Shown: positions 50,066 through 60,323, counted from the first letter of the stretch. The stretch is 64,000 bases of DNA from Alphaproteobacteria bacterium (GCA_018819265.1 JAHJQI010000004.1:1-64000), one strand, 5' to 3'. A program made the numbers and translations. The notes: generated from the sequence alone by a model not told the origin.

Positions 50066-52432
50066 ATGCTGATCTCCGACATATCCATCAAGCGGCCCGT
50101 TTTTGCTGCCGTCATGTCCCTTCTGCTGATCGCATTCGGTCTCGTGGCTTATGAACGTCTGCCGTTGCGGCAATATCCCGATATCGACCCACCCGTCGTC
50201 AGTATCGAGACCCTCTATCCTGGCGCCTCAGCCAATATTGTCGAAACACGCGTCACCGAGCTGATTGAAGAACGAATCTCGGGCGTGGAAGGCATTTCGT
50301 TTATCGAATCCAAGAGCGAAGACGGCGAATCGACCGTAACGATCGAGTTCAAAGTCGGCCGTGACGTCGATGCCGCCGCCAACGACATACGCGACCGCGT
50401 TTCCGGCATACTCGACGACCTGCCGGACGAAGCCGATCCGCCTGAGATTCAGAAGGTCGACGGCGACCAGGACGTCATCATGTGGCTCAACCTGGCCAGC
50501 GACGAGATGACCGTTCCCGAACTCACCGATTACGCCCAGCGTTATCTCGTTGACAGGTTTTCGGTTCTCGATGGCGTCGCGCGGGTCAGGGTCGGCGGAC
50601 AACAGATTTATGCGATGCGTATCTGGCTCGACCGCAAGGCGATGGCGGCACGCGGCTTGACGGCAAACGATGTCGAGAATGCATTGCGCTCGGAAAACGT
50701 CGAATTGCCTGCAGGTTCGATTGAATCGCGCGACCAGCTCTTCACCGTGCGCATCGAGCGTTCGTTCACTTCGGCGCAGAATTTTGCAAATCTCGTCCTG
50801 CGCCGCGGCGACGATGGCTATCTCATTCGGCTTGGCGATATCGCGCGCGTCGAGAAGGGTACCGAGGAGGACCGCAGCTTCTTTCGCGGCAACCTCGTGC
50901 CGATGGTCGGTATCGGCATCATCAAGCAATCGACCGCCAATACCATCGCCGTTGCCCGCGCGGCAAAGGAGGAGGCGGCCCTAATCAACGCCGCCGGACT
51001 GCCCAAAGGCATGGCCATCCGCCAGAGCTATGACACTTCGGTGTTTGTCGAAGGCGCAATTGTAGAGGTTTATAAGACGCTGTTCGTCGCTATCGGCCTC
51101 GTCATTCTTGTCATTCTCGTGTTTCTTGGAAGCGTGCGCGCAACCCTGGTACCCGCTGTCACTGTGCCTGTTTCGATCGTCGCGACATTCACCGTGCTGT
51201 ACGCATTGGGGTTCTCGATAAACCTGCTGACGCTGCTTGCGCTGGTTCTGGCGATCGGCCTCGTCGTGGATGATACGATCGTCGTTCTGGAGAACATCGT
51301 CCGTCGCATCCGCGAACTCAACGAAACGCCGCTGGTAGCGGCGTTCAGGGGAACGCGGCAAGTCGGTTTTGCGGTTATCGCGACAACCGTCGTTCTCATT
51401 TCGGTCTTCGTTCCGATCGCATTCCTTGAAGGCGATATCGGCCGGCTGTTTTCCGAGTTCGCGCTGACCATGGCAGCGGCCGTCGCCTTTTCAAGCTTCG
51501 TTGCACTTTCGCTTTCGCCGATGATCGCTAGCATCGTATTGAAAGGCGCAGACGCCCCGGGATTGGCCGAGCGCGCCGTCGACCGGGTCTTTGGAGCGAT
51601 ACGCAACGGTTACCGGATCACCCTGCATGTTGCGCTGCGTGGCTGGATTGTAGTTTTGCTGGTGTTCTTCGGTCTGGTCGGGGCGTCCTGGTGGCTCTTC
51701 CAGAAACTGCCGGCCGAGTATGCGCCGAAAGAGGACCGCGGCGCCTTCTTCGTTATCGTCAACGGTCCGGAAGGCGCCACCTACGCCTATATGAAGGAGT
51801 ACATGGACGAGATCGAGCGGCGTCTGGTTCCCTACACTGAATCTGGCGAATTCGAGCGCCTCCTCGTTCGCGCGCCGCGAACCTTCAACAACTATGAATC
51901 CTTCAATTCCGGGATTGTCATTGCCGTCCTGAACGATTGGTCGAAGCGCCGCTCCGCATGGAAGATCATGGACGAAATCCGCCGGGATCTGGCGGGTTTG
52001 CCGGGGGTTCGCGCCTTTCCGGTGATGCGCCAGGGTTTCGCTGGAGGAATTCAAAAACCATTCCGCATGACAATTGGCGGAGGCACATGGGAACAACTCG
52101 CTGAATGGCGGGACGTGATTGTCTCCGCCATTGAGAAGGATAATCCAGGTCTCGTCGGCCTGGATTGGGATTACAAGGAAACCCAGCCGCAGTTGCGCAT
52201 CGAGATCAACTATGACCGCGCGGCCGAGCTCGGGGTCACGGTATCGAATATCGGACGCACTCTGCAAACGATGCTCGGCTCGCGCCGTGTCACGACCTAC
52301 ATCGAGGATGGTGAAGAATATGACGTCATCCTTGAAGGCGAACGCGGCATCCAGCGCACGCCGGCGAGTCTGCAGAATATATACGTCGATCCGAACGCTC
52401 GAGCGCCCTTATTCCCCTTTCCAATTTCGTAA
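50066..52432 (+). pseudogene. RND efflux permease (AcrB/MexB family), N-terminal part, interrupted by frameshift
   Basis: MLISDISIKRPVFAAVMSLLLIAFG; GLVVDDTIVVLENI; ORF stops after NIYVDPNARAPLFPFPIS while the homologous reading continues in another frame. Confidence 0.88.
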
Positions 52433-53211
52433 CCGTCCGCGAGGAAGCCGGTTCGACTGCGCTCAATAGATATAACCGCATCCGCGCCATCACTCTGGAG
52501 GCGAACCTTTCCGACGAACTGGCGCTTGGAGAAGCGCTCGCACATGTCGAAAAGCTGGCGCGCGAAAAACTGCCACCATCGGTGATCATCGATTTCAAGG
52601 GGCAGTCGTTGGACTACAAGAACGCAGGGCAATCGCTGCTGTTCGTGTTCCTGCTCGGACTGATCGTTGTCTTCCTCGTTCTGGCTGCACAGTTCGAGAG
52701 CTGGATTCACCCATTGGTCATCATGTTTACGGTGCCGCTTGCTGTTGGCGGTGCCTTGTTTGGCATGTGGCTGACGGGTGCGACGCTCAACATTTACTCG
52801 CAGATCGGGCTCATCATGCTGATCGGGCTTGCCGCGAAGAACGGCATCCTGATCGTCGAATTCGCCAACCAGCTGCGTGACGAAGGCATGGATTTCGATG
52901 CGGCACTCGAAGAAGCAGCCGTGACGAGGTTACGCCCCATCATCATGACCGGCATCACGACTGCAGCTGGCAGCGTTCCGCTCATCCTGTCGTTTGGCGC
53001 CGGCGCAGAGACGCGCTTTGTCATCGGCATCGTTGTTCTATCGGGCGTGCTGGCCGCCACCTTCATGACGCTTTATCTGGTGCCCGTTGCCTATTCGCTC
53101 TTCGCGAGGAAGACAGGATCACCAGGAGACGTGGCTCGTCGACTCGAGACCGAAGCCGGAACGAAAAAGCCGGATCTGGAACCGGTGGAGTCGCCGGCTC
53201 CGGCGGAATAG
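52405..53211 (+). pseudogene. RND efflux permease, C-terminal part (continuation in shifted frame)
   Basis: Frame reads ALIPLSNFVTVREEAGSTALNRYNRIRAITLEANL... then LLFVFLLGLIVVFLVLAAQFESWIHPLVIMFTVPLAVGG...GLAAKNGILIVEFANQL. Confidence 0.88.
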
Positions 53212-53350
53212 AAACCACTATCAAGCTTGGCATTGCCGCAGCATTCGCGGGATGCCGTTCAAATGGTGACGATCCGCTGTCCGATCACGGTTGCCGGATC
53301 TCAAGAGAATTTTGCTATCAGATGCTGCGGCTGTGTCGAGGGAGGATCTG

Positions 53351-53695
53351 ATGCGAAATGTCGCGATGATGTTCGGGGCGATTTCTTGTTGTGCCTTGTC
53401 TGCCTGTAGTCCCTCGGGTGGCGAGAGGATCGACTCCAACCTCGAATGCGCGGCATTGATTAGTGCAGCCAACGCCCTCGTGATAAGCGGCAAGGCCGAA
53501 AACGATCCTGGCCTGGCGAAACGCGCATTGGTCAGCTCAATGACGTATCTGGCTGCCTACGCCATTCCGAAAGGAATAAAGGAGGCTGAAGCCTTCGAGC
53601 AGGTGAAGTCACTTCGCGCGACCTTGATCGAATCGTTGACGCCAGTCGACATCATGAGCCGCGCCAGGCGATGCGCGGACCGCAGTCCGCGATAG
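53351..53695 (+). CDS. small putative lipoprotein
   Basis: MRNVAMMFGAISCCALSACSPSGG with lipobox-like LSAC; 114 aa. Confidence 0.55.
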   Translation: MRNVAMMFGAISCCALSACSPSGGERIDSNLECAALISAANALVISGKAENDPGLAKRALVSSMTYLAAYAIPKGIKEAEAFEQVKSLRATLIESLTPVDIMSRARRCADRSPR

Positions 53696-53747
53696 CGGCG
53701 GGTCACCACTCAAGTCACCCGTATCCCCAGCGGACATGATGGTCTAG

Positions 53748-54413
53748 CTATTGCAGGAGGAAGTACGCCGAAAGCCAAAGAAGCATGGCGAGAGAAGCAG
53801 CCGCATGCAACACGGTGAAGGCATGCCATCCCCGACTTGCGTTGCCCTGTTGCGGCGGCCTGTCGTCGCGCAGCCTCATCTTGTGGCCCGCATGACTTCG
53901 GATCCACTCGGCATCCTCTTGCGGCAAAACCATCTTGACCTCCGGGGAGCGACCGAACTCCAGTTCGCTCGAGCGCGCATCGAGATACCACGTCGCACGC
54001 CAGCCGCGGATATCGCTGTAGGGCACGAAGAGCGGTTCGTGGAACAGCGAGAATATCGGCATGACACGAAACGACGCACCGTTTTCGTGGACGCCGATCG
54101 TGATGATACCCTTGAACGAGTTGAATGCGCCGAGGCCGATCAGGACCGCGCTGCGCATGTTGCGCTTGTCGATAACCGGACCGGCTTGCGCGGCATAGCT
54201 CTTCGCCAGATATCGCCAGCGATAGGCCTTCGCCCACAGCATCCCGCCATATAACAAAGCGAACACGACCGATCCGAACACAGACAACACGGCGGGCGAT
54301 ACTCCAGATCTGACACGCTTTCGGCGGGAGTTTACAACGTGCACGTAAAAACATCGTAAGCTGACGACCGCGCGCGAATGGCGAACGTGCAAGGGTGCGG
54401 CCCGCGGTGGCAT
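53748..54413 (-). CDS. hypothetical membrane protein
   Basis: Two N-terminal/central and one C-terminal hydrophobic segments; no confident family. Confidence 0.5.
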   Translation of the reverse strand: MPPRAAPLHVRHSRAVVSLRCFYVHVVNSRRKRVRSGVSPAVLSVFGSVVFALLYGGMLWAKAYRWRYLAKSYAAQAGPVIDKRNMRSAVLIGLGAFNSFKGIITIGVHENGASFRVMPIFSLFHEPLFVPYSDIRGWRATWYLDARSSELEFGRSPEVKMVLPQEDAEWIRSHAGHKMRLRDDRPPQQGNASRGWHAFTVLHAAASLAMLLWLSAYFLLQ

Positions 54414-54464
54414 TGCGCGAGATTGCAGGCTCAGCGAGGTGCTTTCGGCTGGCGGCTAACCGGG

Positions 54465-56177
54465 CTATGCGGGGGCATCGGTTCTGCGCCAATGCTGGAT
54501 GGCATCTTCGGGCGAAGAGGCGTAGCGCACGAGCGGTTTGCGCAGGCCGGTCATCAATAGCGCTCTGCGCACGCTTTTCGACGCTGCTGCGAAATAGACG
54601 CGCGTACCCGACTGCTGGAGTTTATGGGCGAAACCTTCGAGCACCCTTGCCGCTGTGCTGTCCACAAGCGGCACGTCGGAGAAGTCGAGTACGAAGACCT
54701 TTGGGTGATCGCCGATACGGTCGAGCACGCCGCCGACGGCGGCCGTCGCGCCAAAGAAGAATGCCCCGCTGATGCGATAGACGATGATGTCTTTGGAGGT
54801 CTGCGGATCGTAGCTGTCCCGGGACGGACCCGACGTGTCGGCCTCGTCCTGCGGAATGACGCGCAGACCGGTCTCGACTTCGACGGCGTTCGCCATGCGA
54901 TGCAGGAACAAAAATGAACCGAGCGTGACGCCTGTCGCGATGGCGATCGTCAAGTCGGCGAAGATCGTCAACAGGAACGTCGCCATGAGAACCGTGGCAT
55001 CGCCGGGTGTGGTCCGCAGAAGCGCCCAGAACTCCTTTTTCTCTGCCATGTTCCAGGCGACGATCGCCAATACGCCACCGAGTGCGGCAAGCGGGATGTA
55101 AGCGGCCAAAGGCGCGGCCAGGAGCATGAACAGCAGGATGTAGACGGCATGCAGCATGCCGGAGACGGGACCATGCGCATTGGCGCGCACGTTGGTCGCG
55201 GTGCGGGCAATCGTGCCGGTGACGCACATGCCGCCGAACGTCACGGCCGCGATGTTGGCCGCCCCTTGCGCCACCAGCTCGCAGTTGGAGCGGTGTCGCC
55301 GGCCGGTCATGCCGTCGGCGACGACTGCCGAGAGCAGCGACTCGATCGCGCCGAGCAACGCGATGGCCATCGCGTCGGGTAGCACTGCCCGCATCTTTGT
55401 GAGATCGAAGACCGGCAACGATGGCGCAGGCAGGCTGCGCGGTATGCCGCCGAACCGGCTGCCGATGGTCGCGACGTCAAGCTGCAGGAGGAACGTCAAC
55501 AGTGCCGTCACCGCGACTGCGATAAGCAACCCCGGCCAATTCGGCCGAACGCGCTTAAGCCCCAGTATGATGGCGATCGCCAGCACCGAAAGGGCAATGG
55601 TCTCCGTTTGCGCCGTGTGAATGTTGGCCGCGATCGCCTGGATCTTGGGAAATAGGTCGGCCGGTTCCCTGGCGATGTCGAGGCCCAGCAGTTCCTTCAA
55701 CTGGCTGGCGAAGATGATGACGGCGATGCCCGCGGTGAATCCGACGGTAACCGGAAACGGAATGTACTTGATGTACGTGCCAAGTTGCAGGAACCCGACC
55801 AGCAGCATCATCGCCCCGGCCATCAGCGTTGCCAGCACCAGCCCATCATAGCCGTGGCGTTCGACGACCGTGGCGATGAGCACGATAAACGCGCCGGCCG
55901 GCCCCCCGATCTGAAACCGGCTGCCGCCGAGCGCCGAGATGATGAAGCCGCCGATGATCGCGGTGTAAAGTCCCTTTTCGGGAGACAGGCCCGAACCGAT
56001 GGCGATGGCCATCGATAGCGGCAGCGCCACGATTGCGACCGTCAGGCCCGCGATGGCATCCGCTTTGAATTGCTGCCAGCCGTAACCCTCGCGCAGGATC
56101 GTGACGAGCTTTGGGGTGAACAACTCGGCCAAGCTTGGCGCCGCAGGTCTGAGACGGCGCGGTGCGGACAAATCCAT
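54465..56177 (-). CDS. SulP family inorganic anion transporter with STAS domain
   Basis: DAIAGLTVAIVALPLSMAIAIGSGLSPEKGLYTAIIGGFI; C-term STAS VFVLDFSDVPLVDSTAARVLEGF. Confidence 0.93.
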   Translation of the reverse strand: MDLSAPRRLRPAAPSLAELFTPKLVTILREGYGWQQFKADAIAGLTVAIVALPLSMAIAIGSGLSPEKGLYTAIIGGFIISALGGSRFQIGGPAGAFIVLIATVVERHGYDGLVLATLMAGAMMLLVGFLQLGTYIKYIPFPVTVGFTAGIAVIIFASQLKELLGLDIAREPADLFPKIQAIAANIHTAQTETIALSVLAIAIILGLKRVRPNWPGLLIAVAVTALLTFLLQLDVATIGSRFGGIPRSLPAPSLPVFDLTKMRAVLPDAMAIALLGAIESLLSAVVADGMTGRRHRSNCELVAQGAANIAAVTFGGMCVTGTIARTATNVRANAHGPVSGMLHAVYILLFMLLAAPLAAYIPLAALGGVLAIVAWNMAEKKEFWALLRTTPGDATVLMATFLLTIFADLTIAIATGVTLGSFLFLHRMANAVEVETGLRVIPQDEADTSGPSRDSYDPQTSKDIIVYRISGAFFFGATAAVGGVLDRIGDHPKVFVLDFSDVPLVDSTAARVLEGFAHKLQQSGTRVYFAAASKSVRRALLMTGLRKPLVRYASSPEDAIQHWRRTDAPA

Positions 56178-56328
56178 CGTTCTCCGACTCCTTGCTGGAA
56201 GGAGCGGCGGGATCGTCGGCATGGTCGTCGGCGGTCACCGTCGCGAATGTTGCGAGAGCAAATTCGGATCTGACGGAATCGCCTCAGGTGATTCCTGGAT
56301 CGGATAAAGTTGCTCTTGTCGAAAGTCT

Positions 56329-56646
56329 TCAGGCCTTTGGGCGTGGCCGGCGCCGGCCCGAAGCCGCCGTGGGAGGACCCGTTGCTTTGTCGGCGCTGGC
56401 GGCGACTCTGAACCTGACGCCGCGTCCCGTGCCCTGGCTTGGCGCCTTGTCACCGATCAACTCGATCCCGGCACGCTCGAACGCCTCGACCACCTTCATC
56501 AAGGTTCCAACGACGCCGCGCACATTGCCGTGGCTCGCTTCCATTCGCTGGATGGTCGGCAGTGACACATCCGCCAATTCGGCCAGCGTCTGCTGGTCGA
56601 TGCCAAGCAATGCCCTCGCGGCCCTCATCTGTGCTGCCGTAATCAT
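56329..56646 (-). CDS. XRE-family helix-turn-helix regulator
   Basis: MITAAQMRAARALLGIDQQTLAELADVSLPTIQRMEAS. Confidence 0.88.
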   Translation of the reverse strand: MITAAQMRAARALLGIDQQTLAELADVSLPTIQRMEASHGNVRGVVGTLMKVVEAFERAGIELIGDKAPSQGTGRGVRFRVAASADKATGPPTAASGRRRPRPKA

Positions 56647-56672
56647 TGGTAGCTCACTCCTGGGACAACAGA

Positions 56673-56714
56673 ACTAATATTATATACATCGAAACTAAAG
56701 TATTAAACATTAGT
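56673..56714. promoter_or_regulatory. AT-rich putative operator/promoter region upstream of XRE gene
   Basis: ACTAAT (56673-56678) inverted against ATTAGT (56709-56714), with AACTAAA between; locally very AT-rich. Confidence 0.45.
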
Positions 56715-56992
56715 ATTGGGGTCAGCGCGGAGCGGCTGCAAGCGTCGAGCGATGTCGGCCTGTGTCTGCCGCCGCGACCGCAACGGCAGGACGGCAGTCC
56801 ATCGTCCCAGGTCACTGTTGTGCCGACCGACATTTGTCGAACTCGTGCAATCACAGTGCGACGGAGCTGTTGCCTTGTGCCGGCAAATCTTCAGCCACCG
56901 CCCCCGCGCCCATCTGCGCCCTTGCCTCTTGTGCGTCCGCGCGGTGATACTGACCACCCACCTGCCGCTGCTCAGAACGGAGACCTGCACCG

Positions 56993-58000
56993 ATGGCCAT
57001 GATCGCCCTGAATTATGGAGAGAACCCGCAACAGCAGGGTTTCGTCACCGCCGATGCCGGCAGCCAGGATCCGCTTGCCATCACCCGTTTCACCTTGCCG
57101 GACGGCGCGCCGGCGCTGTCGGACGCAGCTTCCATGAGCTGGTCGACGCTGAAGGAATTCGACAACTCGCTCGAAGCCATCACCCGCGTCGCTGCCGCCT
57201 TTGAGGTCAACCTCGGGCAAGTGCCCCAGATTGCCGTGCTGACCAGCCGTGGCACGCCGTTCTCCGCGGTGGCAGGCTCGTCCGACAGCGTCATCAAGCT
57301 GGCCATCGAGAACGAGTTCCGCTCGGCCTATGGCGCCTTCCTCGTCACCAACGTCGAGATCACCGAGCAGACCGCCTACAAGATCCGCCAGTGGATGGGC
57401 GAGAACCGCCCCTTCCTCGGCATCGCCGCACCGGCCATCGAGGCGAGCGCGGCAGCCTATTTCGAGCGCAAGGCGCGCAAATGCCACCTGCTCGCGAATC
57501 CGGCGATGGCCAAGCTCGGGCGAAGCAGTCTGCGCCAGGAGATCATGTCCCACGCCATCCGCGGCGCCACTGTTTCACAGCAGCCCAATCCCTACGTGCC
57601 AACCCTCCCGGCGGAATGGGATGCCGACCTCAAGGCCGACATGAGCCTCGCCTGGGGTATTTGCGCGGCCAGTCCGTCAAGCTGCATCACGGTGGTCAAG
57701 GACAGGAACTTGATCGCCAACGCCGCCGGCTATGTGCAACTCGTCACCGCAACCGAGAACGCGGTGCTGCACGCCAAGCTGACCCAGCGCACTGAAATGC
57801 TGAAAGGCGCCTCCGTCTGTTCGGACTCCTTCTTCTCCTTCGCCGACGCCGTCGATCATCTCGCTCGCCGCAAGGTCAAGGCGATCTTCGCGCCGTCCGG
57901 TTCCATGCGCGACGAGGAAGTCCGCAACCATGCACGGGAATTCGACGTGCTGTTCCACACCGTCCCGGCGAGCGAAGGGCGCATCTTCTATGGCCACTGA
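56993..58000 (+). CDS. stand-alone AICAR transformylase (PurH C-terminal domain)-like protein
   Basis: ALNYGENPQQ; SWSTLKEFDNSLEAITRVAAAFE; AWGICAASPSSCITVVKDRNLIANAAGYVQLV; CSDSFFSFADAVDHLARRKVKAIFAPSGSMRDEEV; no cyclohydrolase domain. Confidence 0.8.
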   Translation: MAMIALNYGENPQQQGFVTADAGSQDPLAITRFTLPDGAPALSDAASMSWSTLKEFDNSLEAITRVAAAFEVNLGQVPQIAVLTSRGTPFSAVAGSSDSVIKLAIENEFRSAYGAFLVTNVEITEQTAYKIRQWMGENRPFLGIAAPAIEASAAAYFERKARKCHLLANPAMAKLGRSSLRQEIMSHAIRGATVSQQPNPYVPTLPAEWDADLKADMSLAWGICAASPSSCITVVKDRNLIANAAGYVQLVTATENAVLHAKLTQRTEMLKGASVCSDSFFSFADAVDHLARRKVKAIFAPSGSMRDEEVRNHAREFDVLFHTVPASEGRIFYGH

Positions 58001-58003
58001 AGC

Positions 58004-58780
58004 GTGAGCCAGGAGAGCGGCGAAGACGAACAGCAAACGGCCGCCGCCGGTAAGCCGCGACATCGCAGCTATCGGACGTTCCGCGACGGGCTGCGCGTCG
58101 CGCTGTCGGTCCCGGGCGTCATACTGTTTGCGAGTGCCGCCGGGTTCGGCGCGCTCGCCAACGACGCCGGGCTGTCGCTCTTCAACGCGGTCCTCATGAT
58201 GGCGACGTTCTTCGCGCTGCCCGCCCAGGTGGTGATGATGGATCAACTGGCCCGCGGCGGATCGATCCTTGCCGGCGCCGCAGCCGTGGCGCTGACGGGC
58301 GTGCGCCTGGTGCCGATGGTCGTCACGATACTGCCGTGGCTCAAGGACGATCGTCCCGCGGTGTGGCGCCGGCTGCTCGCGCTCCATGCAGTGGCTATCA
58401 CCGCCTGGCTCGAAGGCCACCGCATTCTGCCGGGCGTGCCGGAGGACCGGCGCATGCAGGTCTTCCTCGGTATCGGCACCGGCATGATCCTGACGACGCT
58501 CGTTGGCACTGCGATCGGCTTCGAACTGGCCGGTACGGTGCCCCCGGTACTGGCCGGCGTGCTGTTGTTCCTGACGCCGATCTATTTCCTGCTCTCGCTG
58601 ATGAAAGCGGCCTCGCTTGCAATGGACTGGCTGGCCATCCTGGTCGGTTCGGTTATGGGGCCGGTTTTCTACGTCATCACCCCCGGCTTCGATCTTCTGC
58701 TGACCGGCCTGATCGGCGGAACGATTTGCTATGTCGTCGGCAGGCGCCTCGACACGTTGTTCGAGGAGCCCGACGAATGA
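58004..58780 (+). CDS. azlC: AzlC family branched-chain amino acid permease-like protein
   Basis: SVPGVILFASAAGFGALANDAGLSLFNAVLMMATFFALPAQVVMMDQLARGGS; polytopic; GTG start. Confidence 0.87.
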   Translation: MSQESGEDEQQTAAAGKPRHRSYRTFRDGLRVALSVPGVILFASAAGFGALANDAGLSLFNAVLMMATFFALPAQVVMMDQLARGGSILAGAAAVALTGVRLVPMVVTILPWLKDDRPAVWRRLLALHAVAITAWLEGHRILPGVPEDRRMQVFLGIGTGMILTTLVGTAIGFELAGTVPPVLAGVLLFLTPIYFLLSLMKAASLAMDWLAILVGSVMGPVFYVITPGFDLLLTGLIGGTICYVVGRRLDTLFEEPDE

Positions 58781-59124
58781 GCGGCGGATTCCTCGCCACG
58801 CCGGAAGCCGCCCTGATTATCGTGCTCGTCGCGCTGATCGCACACGAGCCGTTCCGCTGGCTTGGCGCCTATCTCGGACGCGGCCTTGCCGGCGACAGCG
58901 AGATCTTCGTCTGGGTTCGTACCGTTGCAACCGCGCTGGTCGCCGGGCTGGTCGCTCGCCTCGTTCTGTTTCCTGCGGGCGTTCTCGAGGCGATCCCCTT
59001 GGCCGTCAGATTGACGGCCGTCGTCGCGGGGATCGCGGTTTTTCTGTGGGCGCGCCGTCACCTCGGCGCCGGTGTGTTCAGCGCCGCTGCCGTGCTGCTC
59101 GCACTCGGCGTCCTGGCGCAATGA
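58777..59124 (+). CDS. azlD: AzlD family protein
   Basis: 115 aa with four hydrophobic segments; 4-nt overlap with azlC. Confidence 0.75.
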   Translation: MSGGFLATPEAALIIVLVALIAHEPFRWLGAYLGRGLAGDSEIFVWVRTVATALVAGLVARLVLFPAGVLEAIPLAVRLTAVVAGIAVFLWARRHLGAGVFSAAAVLLALGVLAQ

Positions 59125-59145
59125 AATCCTTGCAACGAAACGTCG

Positions 59146-59802
59146 TCACGCGATGATCATCGGCGTCTTTCCGCGATACGTGCCGCGCTCTGCTTCATCG
59201 ACGAGAAACAGTGCGACATCCGCCCGGCGGATCGGCCCGGCCTTCCAGTCCTTCGGGTCGGGCAGCGCCCGGTAGAGGCCTGTCGCCCGCCCGTCGCGCA
59301 GGATCCCCGGCCGCGCAATGGTCCAGTCGAGCTTTGAGTTCATGACGATTCGTTCCTGGACGTCCTTGTCGTCATAGATGCGCGCGAGACTGAGGCTGAA
59401 GAACAAGCGGAACATGCCGCCAAGCCGGTCGCGGCTGTCGCCCGCGCCAAGTCCGGTGACGCAGATCAGCCGCTTGGGTCCGAGTTCTTCCATGGCGTCG
59501 ACGAGGATGCGCGTTGCATCCGAAAAGAGCCGCGTTCCCGTCAGGATGGTTTCGGGGTTGATCGGTGCTCCCAGCACCTCGATCACGACATCGACGCCCG
59601 CCAGCGCCCGACGGATGTCGGCGGCTTCGAGGGCATCGCCTGCGAATTTTTCAAGCTCTGGATGGTCGAGCGGGATCTTGTCGGCCCCGCGCGCGAAGGC
59701 ACGAACCTCATGTCCGGCGTCGAGTGCGGCTTTCGCTGTTTCAAGCCCGATGCCGCGACTGGCGCCGATGATGAGTATTTTTGTCATGCGAACCCTTATC
59801 AC
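59146..59802 (-). CDS. NAD(P)-binding (SDR/NmrA-like) protein
   Basis: KILIIGASRGIGLETAKAALDAGHEVRAFAR Rossmann motif. Confidence 0.87.
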   Translation of the reverse strand: MIRVRMTKILIIGASRGIGLETAKAALDAGHEVRAFARGADKIPLDHPELEKFAGDALEAADIRRALAGVDVVIEVLGAPINPETILTGTRLFSDATRILVDAMEELGPKRLICVTGLGAGDSRDRLGGMFRLFFSLSLARIYDDKDVQERIVMNSKLDWTIARPGILRDGRATGLYRALPDPKDWKAGPIRRADVALFLVDEAERGTYRGKTPMIIA

Positions 59803-59894
59803 AGCCCGGAGGCATTACGGTTCAAGCCCATCATTCGGTTCAAGAGCGCCGACCGGCAAAACTGAACCAGCCGGCCCAAATCAGCCGGCCCGAA

Positions 59895-60323
59895 TCAAAC
59901 AGCGAGTGCGGCGCGCAGCTTCCCGGCGTTGGCCGCCAGCACCTCCGGGTCTTCCATGCCGCGGCCATGCGCATTCAGCGGAACGCCGTCGTATCGCGGA
60001 ATGATATGGAAATGCAGGTGGAAGACGGTCTGCCCGCCGGCCCCCTCGTTGAACTGCATCAGCGAAATCCCGTCGGCGTCGAATGCCGCCTTGGCGGCCA
60101 CCGCCATCCGCTGCAGCAGCGGGGCCAACTTCGCCAGAACGGCGGGATCGGCATCGAGCAAATTGCGCGATGCCGCCTTCGGCAGGACGAGGACGTGACC
60201 GTCCGACTGCGGCATCACATCCATGAACGCGATTGCATCGTCATCCTCGTAGACCTTGTGGCACGGAATTAAGCCGCGCAGGATCTTGGCGAAGATGTTG
60301 TCGTTCTCGTAGGTGGCAGCCAT
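59895..60323 (-). CDS. HIT family (HinT-like) protein
   Basis: DDDAIAFMDVMPQSDGHVLVLPK; VFHLHFHIIPR histidine triad. Confidence 0.93.
   Translation of the reverse strand: MAATYENDNIFAKILRGLIPCHKVYEDDDAIAFMDVMPQSDGHVLVLPKAASRNLLDADPAVLAKLAPLLQRMAVAAKAAFDADGISLMQFNEGAGGQTVFHLHFHIIPRYDGVPLNAHGRGMEDPEVLAANAGKLRAALAV

Noticed and set aside
52582-53211. Separate small RND-like gene
   Set aside because: It is the frame-shifted continuation of the permease, not an independent gene
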